Shown: positions 22,945-30,009 of the stretch, piece by piece
How the letters are laid out: every line of letters starts with the position of its first letter
Numbering within the stretch: position 1 is the first letter of the stretch
Assembly (NCBI GenBank): GCA_902790495.1
Contig: CADASK010000034.1
Location: forward strand, 1 to 33,798
Reading direction: 5' to 3'
DNA length: 33,798 bases
Source: an uncultured Eubacteriales bacterium
Lineage (GTDB): Bacteria; Bacillota; Clostridia; Christensenellales; Aristaeellaceae
Translations under genes and position numbers: made by a program
The notes under the pieces: generated by a model
Seen by the model: the letters and a program-made list of their open reading frames with translations, nothing else
What the model was told of the DNA's origin: nothing
Databases searched by the model: none

Positions 22945-22968
22945 AAAGAGTATGAGGAGAACACACCC

Positions 22969-23862
22969 ATGGATGAGCGCATCCCGGATTACCTGGCCCA
23001 GCGCCTGATATCTGCCTACGGCGACATCGTCGCGGAGGACATCGCCGCGGGCTATGTCCGCAAACCCTCCACCCTCCGGGCCAACACGCTGAAAACCACA
23101 GCAGCTCAGGTCGCCGCCGCCCTGGCGGAGGCCGGTATCGCCGCCGAGCGCGTCCCGTGGTACGGCGACGCCTTCATTCTGCCCGGCGCGCAGGAGAAGG
23201 CCCTGCCCGCCCCGCTCTACGACGGGGGCCTCATCTACCTGCAGTCCCTCTCGGCCATGCTCCCAGCCCTGCTGATGGAGCTGAAGCCGGGCTCCTCCGT
23301 GCTGGACATGTGCGCGGCCCCCGGCGGCAAAACCACCCAGATCGCGGCCCTCTCCGGCGGCCAGGTGAGCCTGACGGCCTGCGAGCGCGACGCGGCCCGG
23401 GCGGAGCGGCTGCGCTTCAACCTCGAGCGCCAGGGCGTGCGGCAGGTCAGCGTGATGCAGACCGACGCCCGCCAGCTGGACGATTTCTTCCGCTTCGACG
23501 AGATCCTGCTGGACGCCCCCTGCACCGGCAGCGGCACCCTCGTGCTGGAGGGCGAGCCGCCGCGCCGCATGACGCCTGCCTGGGTGGACAAGACCGTCCG
23601 CGCCCAGAAAGCCCTGCTCAAAAAGGCCATGACCCTCCTCCGGCCCGGCGGTACCCTGGTCTACGCGACCTGCTCCATTCTCCCGGAGGAGAACCAGGAC
23701 GTTGTCGCCACCGCCCTGGCGGCCGGCATGGAGCTGGTGCCCGCCCCGGAGGCCCTGGCCGCGGCCCTGCCCACCCTGCCCGCACCGGAGGGCATGATCT
23801 GCGTCAGGCCCACCGCCCTGACCGAGGGCTTCTTCGCGGCGAAGATGAGGAAAAAGAGATAA
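22969..23862 (+). CDS. RsmB/NOP2-Sun-family RNA cytosine-5 methyltransferase
   Basis: 297 residues. The ATG at 22969 has AGGAG 9 bases upstream; the frame is open further upstream only because it reads through the repeat. The SAM site is LDMCAAPGGKT (112-121). DAPCTGSG supplies Cys185 (motif IV) and ATCS supplies Cys235 (motif VI), the two-cysteine pair of m5C RNA methyltransferases. YDGGLIYLQSLSAMLPALL is the conserved lead-in. It lacks the NusB-like N-domain of RsmB (~430 residues) and the extra C-domain of RsmF, so the target (rRNA or tRNA) is uncertain. No terminator with a T-run is visible; an imperfect inverted repeat (AAAGCACGGCC ... GGCCATGCTTT, 23883-23929) follows. Confidence 0.88.
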   Translation: MDERIPDYLAQRLISAYGDIVAEDIAAGYVRKPSTLRANTLKTTAAQVAAALAEAGIAAERVPWYGDAFILPGAQEKALPAPLYDGGLIYLQSLSAMLPALLMELKPGSSVLDMCAAPGGKTTQIAALSGGQVSLTACERDAARAERLRFNLERQGVRQVSVMQTDARQLDDFFRFDEILLDAPCTGSGTLVLEGEPPRRMTPAWVDKTVRAQKALLKKAMTLLRPGGTLVYATCSILPEENQDVVATALAAGMELVPAPEALAAALPTLPAPEGMICVRPTALTEGFFAAKMRKKR

Positions 23863-23933
23863 CACGGACATGAAGGCGCGGGAAAGCACGGCCTCTGGTG
23901 CCGATCTGTTCTGCCCGCGGCCATGCTTTGCAG

Positions 23934-23964
23934 TTGACAAATGATAACGTTAGCGTTATCATTT
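23934..23964 (+). promoter_or_regulatory. Promoter and palindromic operator of the toxin-antitoxin operon
   Basis: TTGACA (23934-23939), 17-bp spacer, TATCAT (23957-23962). A perfect inverted repeat, AAATGATAACG (23939-23949), TTAG, CGTTATCATTT (23954-23964), covers the whole spacer and the -10. This is the expected layout for autorepression by the HTH antitoxin. Confidence 0.88.
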
Positions 23965-23983
23965 GATAGATGGAGGAGGGCTC

Positions 23984-24343
23984 ATGCACCCGATTATCTT
24001 CTATGTGGATCGCAACGGTCGGTCATCATTACTGGATTACATCGAGGAACTGGAGAAAAGCGGAAGCAAGGACAGCCGCATCAAGCTGACGAAAATCCGT
24101 GAATACGTCAAGGCGCTCTCCCTCAATGGCACCTATCTGCCGGAAAAATACCTGAAGCATCTGGACGGGGAGATCTGGGAGCTGCGTCCCATCGCGGACA
24201 GAATCCTTTTTGCCGCATGGATCGACGGCGCGTTTGTGCTTCTTCACTGTTTTCCCAAGAAGACTCAGAAGACCCCCAAGAGGGAGATCGATAAGGCCAA
24301 GCGTGAACTGGCTGATTTCAAGGAACGGGAGGGCGGCACATGA
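23984..24343 (+). CDS. higB: HigB/RelE-superfamily toxin (Gp49-like)
   Basis: 119 residues. GGAGGAGGG precedes ATG 23984. Family features of Gp49/HigB-like ribosome-dependent mRNA interferases: [18 protein letters not shown] at the N-terminus, [29 protein letters not shown], then the central strand block [19 protein letters not shown] (catalytic-type Arg residues) and [20 protein letters not shown], with the characteristic FxKKTxKTPxxEI. The gene order toxin before antitoxin is the HigBA arrangement. The antitoxin start overlaps its stop (ATGA). No catalytic position is obviously broken, so it may be active. Confidence 0.9.
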   Translation: MHPIIFYVDRNGRSSLLDYIEELEKSGSKDSRIKLTKIREYVKALSLNGTYLPEKYLKHLDGEIWELRPIADRILFAAWIDGAFVLLHCFPKKTQKTPKREIDKAKRELADFKEREGGT

Positions 24344-24657
24344 ACACAACCAAGGGCGGATTCCCTATCTGGGATGAGGCGTTCGACATGGAACACTTTA
24401 CCTCCGAGGAAATTGCCGAGAGCGATCTTCGCGCGGCGCTGATCACGTCGCTGGTGCAGGCGCGGCGCGAGCAGGGCCTCAGTCAGCGCGACCTGGAAGC
24501 CATCAGCGGCGTCAAGCAGCCGCAGATCGCGCGGCTGGAAAGCGGCAACGCCAACCCGAAAATGGACACGATGCTCAAGCTGCTGGCAGCCATGGGCAAG
24601 ACCCTCACCATCGTCCCCCTGCAGGAGCAGGGCAACCCCGCGGCCGCCAACGGCTGA
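24340..24657 (+). CDS. higA: HigA-like XRE antitoxin
   Basis: 105 residues, starting inside the last codons of the toxin gene. Residues ~33-90 are an XRE helix-turn-helix: [35 protein letters not shown], with recognition around QPQIARLE. The N-terminal ~30 residues ([14 protein letters not shown]) form an acidic extension that could contact the toxin. It should neutralise the toxin and repress the operon at the palindrome 23939-23964. The ABC transporter operon starts 57 bases later with no clear promoter or terminator between, so read-through is possible. Confidence 0.9.
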   Translation: MNTTKGGFPIWDEAFDMEHFTSEEIAESDLRAALITSLVQARREQGLSQRDLEAISGVKQPQIARLESGNANPKMDTMLKLLAAMGKTLTIVPLQEQGNPAAANG

Positions 24658-24714
24658 CCTGGTAAGAAACCAGGCGTCCATCCCTGATTCTTCCCTGAAA
24701 GGGGCTTATCGCTG

Positions 24715-25674
24715 ATGATAGAATTACGTGATGTCAGCAAGCGCTACGGCACAGTCGAGGCGCTGCGGGACGTCTCCTTCACTGCCCCGGACAAGCATAT
24801 CATCGGCCTGCTGGGCATCAACGGCGCGGGCAAATCCACCGCGCTGAACGTCCTCACGGGCTATTTTCCGCCGACCTCCGGCCAGGTGCTGGTGGGCGGC
24901 GTCGATATGCTGCGCGATCCCCGCGCCTGCAAGCGGCAGATCGGCTACCTGCCGGAAAAGCCGCCGCTCTACGACGAGATGACCGTGCGGGACTACCTGC
25001 GCTTCGCCTGTGAGCTCAAGGACGTGAAGCGCGCCTCCGTCTCGGCCCACGTGGACGAGATCATCGGCCTGACCGGGCTGAAGGAGGTGCGCGGCCGCGT
25101 GATCGGCCACCTCTCCAAGGGCTACCGCCAGCGCGTCGGCTTCGCCCAGGCCCTGTGCGGCAGCCCGGAGACCCTCGTGCTGGACGAGCCCACCGTGGGC
25201 CTCGACCCGCGCCAGGTCAGCGAGATCCGCACGCTGATGCAGCAGCTGAGCCTGGAGCACACCATCATCTTCTCCTCGCATATGCTCTCGGAGATCCAGC
25301 AGATGTGCGACCGCGTGGTGATCCTCCACCGGGGCCGCGTAGTCCGCGAGGCGGATCTGGCCGACCTGACGGACACCGACGGCCGCACCCACCTGCGGGT
25401 CTCCATCGCCATGGATGAGAGCCAGCTCCTGCCCGCGCTGAAGGGACTGCCCTTCGTGCGCCGGGTGCGGCAGCACACCTCCGCCCTGCCCCACGTGACC
25501 GAGGTAACCCTCGACTGCGACGCGGACGGCGCGGGCCGCGGCGATCCCCGCGTGCAGCTGTTCCGCCTGCTGGCGGGCCTGGACGCGCCGATCCTGCACC
25601 TGGCCCAGGAGCGGGACAGTCTGGAGGACGTCTTCCTCCGGGTGACCAGCGGAGAGGAGGCGGCAGCGGTATGA
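24715..25674 (+). CDS. ABC transporter ATP-binding protein (GldA-like)
   Basis: 319 residues. Walker A GINGAGKST (34-42), Q-loop IGYLPEKPPLYDEMT, signature LSKGYRQR (133-140, a common variant of LSGGQ in this family), Walker B LVLDEPTVGLD (154-164), and H-loop SSHMLSEI. The C-terminal ~90 residues form an extra domain, as in long GldA/NatA-type subunits. AAAGGGG lies 12 bases before the ATG. The next two genes overlap or follow closely and encode a membrane subunit and a GldG-like protein, so this is an export-type ABC system. Gld names come from gliding-motility genes of Bacteroidetes, but the cluster is widespread in non-gliding Firmicutes and its cargo is unknown. Confidence 0.92.
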   Translation: MIELRDVSKRYGTVEALRDVSFTAPDKHIIGLLGINGAGKSTALNVLTGYFPPTSGQVLVGGVDMLRDPRACKRQIGYLPEKPPLYDEMTVRDYLRFACELKDVKRASVSAHVDEIIGLTGLKEVRGRVIGHLSKGYRQRVGFAQALCGSPETLVLDEPTVGLDPRQVSEIRTLMQQLSLEHTIIFSSHMLSEIQQMCDRVVILHRGRVVREADLADLTDTDGRTHLRVSIAMDESQLLPALKGLPFVRRVRQHTSALPHVTEVTLDCDADGAGRGDPRVQLFRLLAGLDAPILHLAQERDSLEDVFLRVTSGEEAAAV

Positions 25675-26384
25675 TCGCGGTGTGGAAACGCGAGATGCAG
25701 AGCTATTTCTACACGCCGGTGGGCTACGTGTTCATGGGCGTGTTCCTCACGCTCTCGTCGGTCATCTTTTTCCTGCAGATCATGAGCCAGCGCTCCAGCG
25801 ACCTGCTCACCTTCATCGGCAACATGAGCTACCTGTGGATGCTGCTGTGCCCGGTGCTGACCATGCGCCTGCTGGCCGAGGAGCGGCAGAAGGCCACCGA
25901 CCAGCTGCTCTTTACCAGCCCGGTCTCCATCATCGGCGTCGTGCTGGGCAAGTACCTGGCGGCCATCACCCTAACGCTGATCACCGTGGCGCTGACCCTG
26001 GTCTACGTGCTGGTCGTGATGCTCTACGGTCAGGTCTTCGCCGGGGAGCTGCTGTGCGGCTACCTGGGCTTTGTGCTGCAGGGCTTCGCCTTCATCGCGG
26101 TGGATCTGTTCGTCTCCGGCCTGTGCCGCGCGCCCGTCACCGCCGCCATCCTCGCCTTCGGGCTGAACTTCGCGCTGTGGATGATGGACCTGCTGGTCTC
26201 CGCCGTGCCCGCGCAGCTGGGCCGGGCGCTGTCCTTCCTCAGCCTCTACAGCCGCAACGAGCCCTTCCTCATGGGACAGCTCTCCTACGCCAGCATCCTC
26301 TACGACGTGGCGGTCATCATCATCTTCCTCGCGTCGGCCATCTGCACCCTGGATGCCCGGCGCTACCGCGGAAAGGGGGCGTGA
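25671..26384 (+). CDS. ABC transporter membrane subunit (GldF-like, ABC-2 type)
   Basis: 237 residues. The ATG overlaps the ATPase stop (ATGA). The N-terminal WKREMQSYFYTPVGYVFMG is the ABC-2/GldF signature, followed by about six membrane helices (~16-36, 50-66, 95-118, 125-150, 153-180, 202-225). EERQKATDQLLFTSPVS (71-87) is the cytoplasmic coupling segment typical of this family. It forms the channel part of the system with the upstream ATPase. Confidence 0.9.
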   Translation: MIAVWKREMQSYFYTPVGYVFMGVFLTLSSVIFFLQIMSQRSSDLLTFIGNMSYLWMLLCPVLTMRLLAEERQKATDQLLFTSPVSIIGVVLGKYLAAITLTLITVALTLVYVLVVMLYGQVFAGELLCGYLGFVLQGFAFIAVDLFVSGLCRAPVTAAILAFGLNFALWMMDLLVSAVPAQLGRALSFLSLYSRNEPFLMGQLSYASILYDVAVIIIFLASAICTLDARRYRGKGA

Positions 26385-26387
26385 CGG

Positions 26388-27878
26388 ATGAACGGCAATC
26401 AGCAAAACAGCGCCCACAGGAAGGCCAAGCCCGTCCAGCGCACGCAGATGCGGGCCGGCGCCATCTCCCTCGCCCTGCTGCTGGTGATCACCCTGGCCCT
26501 GATGACCCTGTGCGCCATGGCGGATCACCTGGAGAAGAAGAACGGCTGGCGCAGGGACATGTCCTTCAACGAGCTGACCACCCAGAGCGAGACCACCCTG
26601 CAGGTGATCTCGGAGCTGAAATACCCCGTGCACATCTACGCCCTGTTCAGCAAGGGCCAGGAGGATCAGCCGCTGCTGGAGCTGCTCGCGCGCTACGCCG
26701 CCGCCAGCGACATGATCACCTGGGAGCAGACCGACATCGGCCTCAACCCGCTGCTGCTGGAGCGCTACCGCACCAGCTCCTCCGAGGACGTGATCACCAA
26801 CGACTCCCTGATCGTGACCTGCGACGACACGGCCCGCTTCCGCGTGCTGGGGCCTCAGGACTTCATCAGCTACAGCTATGACATGGATCAGGGCATGTAC
26901 ACCCTGGGCGGCCTGACCTACGAGAGCAGCATCACCTCCGCCATCCGCTACGTGACCCAGGAGTCCATCCCGCGGGCTATGATCCTGCAGGGCCACGGCG
27001 AGCTGGACGCGGACAGCACCGCCGCCTTCGTCTCCCTGGTGGAGAGCAACGACATCGAGGTGGATTACTACAACATCCGCTCCCAGGAGGTTGTGCTGTT
27101 CCCGGAGGATCTGCTGGTGATCCTCAGCCCCCAGAAGGATCTGGGCGACGACGAGCTGGTCATCATCCAGGACTTTTTGAGCCAGGGCGGCAGCCTGCTG
27201 ATGACCTGCGACTTCACAGACCCCGTGGAGGAGATGCCCAACTGGCAGGCGCTGATGCGCTACTACGGCTTCCTGCCCAAGAACGGCCTGGTGGTCGGCA
27301 GCGATCAGGAGCCCTACACCTTCTACGACGAGAACCGCATCTACCTCCTGCCCACCATGCAGTCCACCGAGATCACGGCGGATCTGGTGGCGGCCGGAGC
27401 CTCCTCCATCCTCTTGGCGGGCAGCCGCGGCTTCGCGATGCCCGAGGAGAGCGACCGCGACCTGAGCACCAGCGCCGTGCTCACCAGCGGCGCGCGGGCC
27501 TACCTGCGCGTCGTGACCGACAACACCACCACCCTCGCCCAGCAGGAGGGCGACGAGATGGGGCCCTTCGCCCTGGCCCTGCAGGCCCGCCGGGTCACCA
27601 CCGACGGCTACGTCAGCCGCGCCTTCATCTGCGGCTGCTCCACCCTGCTGACCTCCGCCACCATCTGGAGCCTCACGGACGCCCAGGAGCTGATCGTGCG
27701 GGTGCTGGAATACCTGCTCAACATGGAGCCGGTGGATCTGGAGATCATCCCCAAGGTCGCCGTGCGGCCTCAGCTCTCGCCGCGCAGCGCGGCCCTGGGC
27801 ACCGCCATCACAGTGGCCCTCCCGGTCATCGTGTTCGCCGTGGCGGCTGTGGTGCTGGTGAAGAGAAAGAATATGTAA
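26388..27878 (+). CDS. GldG-like ABC-associated membrane protein
   Basis: 496 residues, starting 3 bases after the permease stop. One N-terminal membrane helix (~23-46), a large external domain, and one C-terminal helix (~468-491) ending VKRKNM. SELKYPVHIYALFSKGQEDQ and AMILQGHGELD match the GldG/ABC_transp_aux (IFT52-like) domain, whose glutamine-amidotransferase-like fold lacks an obvious nucleophile. ILSPQKDLGDDELVIIQDFL and GGSLLMTCDF are further conserved blocks. In related operons a DUF4340 gene usually follows; here a repeat cluster follows instead. The role is probably accessory to the exporter. Confidence 0.88.
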   Translation: MNGNQQNSAHRKAKPVQRTQMRAGAISLALLLVITLALMTLCAMADHLEKKNGWRRDMSFNELTTQSETTLQVISELKYPVHIYALFSKGQEDQPLLELLARYAAASDMITWEQTDIGLNPLLLERYRTSSSEDVITNDSLIVTCDDTARFRVLGPQDFISYSYDMDQGMYTLGGLTYESSITSAIRYVTQESIPRAMILQGHGELDADSTAAFVSLVESNDIEVDYYNIRSQEVVLFPEDLLVILSPQKDLGDDELVIIQDFLSQGGSLLMTCDFTDPVEEMPNWQALMRYYGFLPKNGLVVGSDQEPYTFYDENRIYLLPTMQSTEITADLVAAGASSILLAGSRGFAMPEESDRDLSTSAVLTSGARAYLRVVTDNTTTLAQQEGDEMGPFALALQARRVTTDGYVSRAFICGCSTLLTSATIWSLTDAQELIVRVLEYLLNMEPVDLEIIPKVAVRPQLSPRSAALGTAITVALPVIVFAVAAVVLVKRKNM

Positions 27879-27888
27879 AAGAAAAGAG

Positions 27889-27990
27889 CCTTCCCCCTCC
27901 GGGGGAAGGTGGCATCGGGCCAACGGCCCGATGACGGATGAGGGTCTGCCCGCCAGGCAAGGAACAAGCCTGGCAGCAGACCCTCATTTA
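27889..27990 (+). repeat. Short repeat family B, long variant
   Basis: CCTTCCCCCTCCGGGGGAAGG hairpin, then CATCGGGCC/GGCCCGATG-type stem, GGATGAGGGTCTGC, and an inverted GCAGACCCTCATT at the end. It may also end the ABC operon transcript, but no clear T-run is present. Confidence 0.7.
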
Positions 27991-28029
27991 TGCTATTGTG
28001 CTATAAACAGCAGGGATTTATCAAGAACG

Positions 28030-28231
28030 GCTGCCCGAAGAGTCCAGAGGCGATCGGAAAGCCTCTGGTCGCCGCCCGCAGGCGGCGAAATCTTCCTGCA
28101 GGAGCAGAGATTCCGCGCCTGCGGGCGCGGGTCAGGGGCTTTGCGATCGGTCCGGGGCTGCCGCCCGCTCTCCGCTGAAAACGCCATAACATGGCGTTTT
28201 CCGGGCGCTCCCTGCACCCCTTCGCGCGGCC
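28030..28231 (+). repeat. Palindromic repeat family A, full composite copy with module C
   Basis: In order: Y' CCAGAGGC (28044-28051), loop GATCGGAAA, GCCTCTGG (28061-28068); X' CGCCGCC-CGCA-GGCGGCG; a link; X CCGCGCC-TGCG-GGCGCGG; the start of Y with GCTTTGCGATCG. Then, in place of a plain Y right arm, module C GAAAACGCCAT (28177-28187), AAC, ATGGCGTTTTC (28191-28201), and the CCCTTCGCGCGGC flank. It is the inverted equivalent of 9625-9772 plus module C. No gene is visible in 27879-28335. Confidence 0.88.
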
Positions 28232-28276
28232 GCTCTTGTTTTGGCAGCTATTCAGGTGCTGCGAGCGTTCAATCTC

Positions 28277-28321
28277 GGCTCTCCCTCTGGGAGAGCTGTC
28301 GGCGAAGCCGACTGAGAGGGC
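28277..28321 (+). repeat. Short repeat family B
   Basis: GCTCTCCCTCTGGGAGAGC hairpin, GTCGGC-GAA-GCCGAC second stem, then TGAGAGGGC. It sits just past the stop of the zincin-like gene. Confidence 0.75.
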
Positions 28322-28335
28322 TTCTTAACCCTGCT

Positions 28336-28920
28336 TCACTTCCCCGAAAACACCGTCATCTCCACACCCGTATCCCTCACATAAATCCCCTCCGGCTCGC
28401 GCAGGAGGCGCAGGGTCACCCAGATGTCCCCGATGCAGCCGGAGACGTGCATCACCAGAAGCACCCACATCGGCCAGAACCAGTCCTGCGGCACGGCGAA
28501 GCAGATCGGCGTGAGGATCAGCGTCCAGAGCACCAGCGGCGCGAGGGCGATGACGCGGTAGGGCTTCTTGGCGAAATAGTCCACCTCGCTGCCGGCGTAG
28601 GCATACATCCCCGTGAAGCCGAAGCGCACCTTCGTGGAGCCGTAATACTTCATCGCGGCGGCGTGGGTCAGCTCGTGCATCACCAGGTAGACCAGCATGG
28701 AGACGATGACCACGCCCCAGTGCAGCAGGAAGGCGCTCAGGCCTTCATCCCGGTCGAGGATCAGGCTGATCGGCTTGATCAGCGCGCCGATGAGAAAGAG
28801 AACCACCATGATCGCCACGCCCCAGAGGTTGACCTTGAGGGCGGTCTTTTTGTCGTGCTGCAGGTCGATGGTCAGGTATTGCCTGTATCCGGCGGGGAGT
28901 TCGGTGACGCGCTGACGCAT
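28336..28920 (-). CDS. DUF3267-family membrane zincin-like protein
   Basis: 194 residues. ATG at 28918-28920 with AAGGAAG upstream. Four or so membrane helices (~33-55, 66-84, 122-142, 147-165). MHELTHAAAMKYYGS holds the HExxH motif (His82, Glu83, His86) at a membrane helix end, and HVSGCIGDIWV supplies a candidate third metal ligand (Asp), as in site-2-protease-like and DUF3267 proteins. A membrane metalloprotease role is inferred from family only. The C-terminus (EGIYVRDTGVEMTVF) matches the usual cytoplasmic tail. It lies 33 bases after nth on the same strand, so they probably share a transcript. Confidence 0.85.
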   Translation of the reverse strand: MRQRVTELPAGYRQYLTIDLQHDKKTALKVNLWGVAIMVVLFLIGALIKPISLILDRDEGLSAFLLHWGVVIVSMLVYLVMHELTHAAAMKYYGSTKVRFGFTGMYAYAGSEVDYFAKKPYRVIALAPLVLWTLILTPICFAVPQDWFWPMWVLLVMHVSGCIGDIWVTLRLLREPEGIYVRDTGVEMTVFSGK

Positions 28921-28953
28921 GATGACGCTTCCTTTCGTTCTTCGCGGCTGCTT

Positions 28954-29586
28954 TCACAGGTGCTTTTCGCAGATATCCGCCAGGCAGCAGGCTTCGCAGC
29001 GCGGACGCGTGCGCGCGGTGCACACGGCGCGGCCGTGCTCCACCAGGCGGTGACAGAAGTCGTTGCCCTCCTCCGGCGGAATCAGCTGCCAGAGCGCCTT
29101 TTCGACCTTCGCAGGCTCCTTCACGCCGTCCACCAGGCCGATGCGGTTGCACAGGCGGATGCAGTGCGTGTCCGTCACGATGGCGGGCTTGCCGAACACG
29201 TCGCCCATGATGAGGTTGGCGCTCTTGCGGCCCACGCCGGGGAGCGCCAGCAGGGCGTCGAAGTCCTGCGGCACATGGCCATCGTACCGGGTGAGCAGCA
29301 CGCGCATGCACGCGCTGATGTCCCGGGCCTTGCTGTTGCCCAGGCCGCAGGGATGGACGATCGCCTCGATGTCGCGGACGTCGGCCTCGGCCAGGGCCTT
29401 CACGGACGGATAGCGCGCGAAGAGCTCCTGCGTCACGACGTTGACCCGCGCGTCTGTGCACTGCGCCGCGAGGCGCACGCTGACGAGGAGCTTCCACGCC
29501 TCGTCGTAGTCGAGGGTGCATTCGGTCTGCGGATAGGCGGCTTTGAGCCGCTCGACGGCGGCGAGAGCCAGGGCTGCTTTTTCCAT
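28954..29586 (-). CDS. nth: Endonuclease III (DNA glycosylase/AP lyase)
   Basis: 210 residues. ATG at 29584-29586, with AGGAGG 6 bases upstream; longer in-frame starts lack support. It removes oxidised pyrimidines and nicks the abasic site. Helix-hairpin-helix LPGVGRKSAN carries catalytic Lys121, and VTDTHCIRL carries Asp139. LLVSVRLAAQCTDARVN is the conserved N-terminal block (LSAQTTD in most relatives). The C-terminal [4Fe-4S] cluster cysteines are 189, 197, 200 and 206, a C-x7-C-x2-C-x5-C spacing, whereas the usual spacing is C-x6-C-x2-C-x5-C; there is also an extra Cys201. The function call is secure; the cluster spacing is unusual. Confidence 0.94.
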   Translation of the reverse strand: MEKAALALAAVERLKAAYPQTECTLDYDEAWKLLVSVRLAAQCTDARVNVVTQELFARYPSVKALAEADVRDIEAIVHPCGLGNSKARDISACMRVLLTRYDGHVPQDFDALLALPGVGRKSANLIMGDVFGKPAIVTDTHCIRLCNRIGLVDGVKEPAKVEKALWQLIPPEEGNDFCHRLVEHGRAVCTARTRPRCEACCLADICEKHL

Positions 29587-29650
29587 GGGCTGCCTCCTGG
29601 GAGATGGATGATGGATCACAGACAACGGACAGTTCATTCGCAACGGATGC

Positions 29651-29679
29651 ATCATAGCACATTTTGGGCGGCCGCGCCA
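29651..29679 (-). promoter_or_regulatory. Possible nth promoter
   Basis: Minus strand extended -10 TGCTATGAT (-10 hexamer 29651-29656), with a poor -35 TGGCGC (29674-29679) at 17 bp spacing. The transcript start would lie ~60 bases before the nth ATG. Confidence 0.45.
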
Positions 29680-29776
29680 GCCCCAGGGGCCATCACGGGG
29701 CGCTTCGGAGCCGCGCCCGGGGCTCGACGGCGGCGCGGAATCCTGCGAGAGAGACATGTATTTCCAGAAATTCCGC

Positions 29777-29805
29777 TTGTCATCCGCCGCCTTTTCCATT
29801 ATAAT
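29777..29805 (+). promoter_or_regulatory. Promoter of the 30006 LRR gene
   Basis: TTGTCA (29777-29782), 17-bp spacer, TATAAT (29800-29805). This leaves a ~190-base leader before the ATG at 30006. The leader carries a small ORF (29863-30009). Confidence 0.8.
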
Positions 29806-29862
29806 AGTCGTGGCTTTTTCTGTGAATTTTAGCAAATAACGCGAACGGAAGAGGCGTGACAG

Positions 29863-30009
29863 ATGCTGACGCGGACGGAAGAATCCCGCAAGGACGCAGG
29901 CTCCCATCGTCTGCTCCTTTCTGCGGCTGCGGGTGGACCGTCGGCGCGGTGTTTTTTGCGGCGTTATGCTGTTTGGAGACAACATGGCAACGGGAGGAGA
30001 ATGATATGA
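29863..30009 (+). CDS. Candidate leader ORF overlapping the LRR gene start
   Basis: 48 codons from ATG 29863, with GAGGCG 8 bases upstream. Its stop TGA (30007-30009) overlaps the ATG of the LRR gene as ATGA, the geometry of translational coupling. The product (MLTRTEESRKDAG..., ending RRMI) is Arg-rich and matches no family I know. The LRR gene has its own good ribosome site, and an Arg-rich frame is easily produced by chance in GC-rich DNA. This is a weak call, listed because of the promoter, ribosome site and overlap together. Confidence 0.25.
   Translation: MLTRTEESRKDAGSHRLLLSAAAGGPSARCFLRRYAVWRQHGNGRRMI

Noticed and set aside
22762-22968. N-terminal extension of the methyltransferase
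   Set aside because: The extension is translated repeat sequence; the ATG at 22969 has a proper AGGAG site and the family N-terminus.
27931-29832. A 633-codon plus-strand frame over the zincin-like and nth genes
   Set aside because: It begins in repeat sequence, opposes two clear minus-strand genes with intact motifs, and has no recognisable domain.
29812-30005. Cyclic-di-GMP riboswitch ahead of the LRR gene
   Set aside because: GGACGCAGGC looks slightly like the GEMM-I core, but the AGGGCAAACC strand and the tetraloop receptor are absent.
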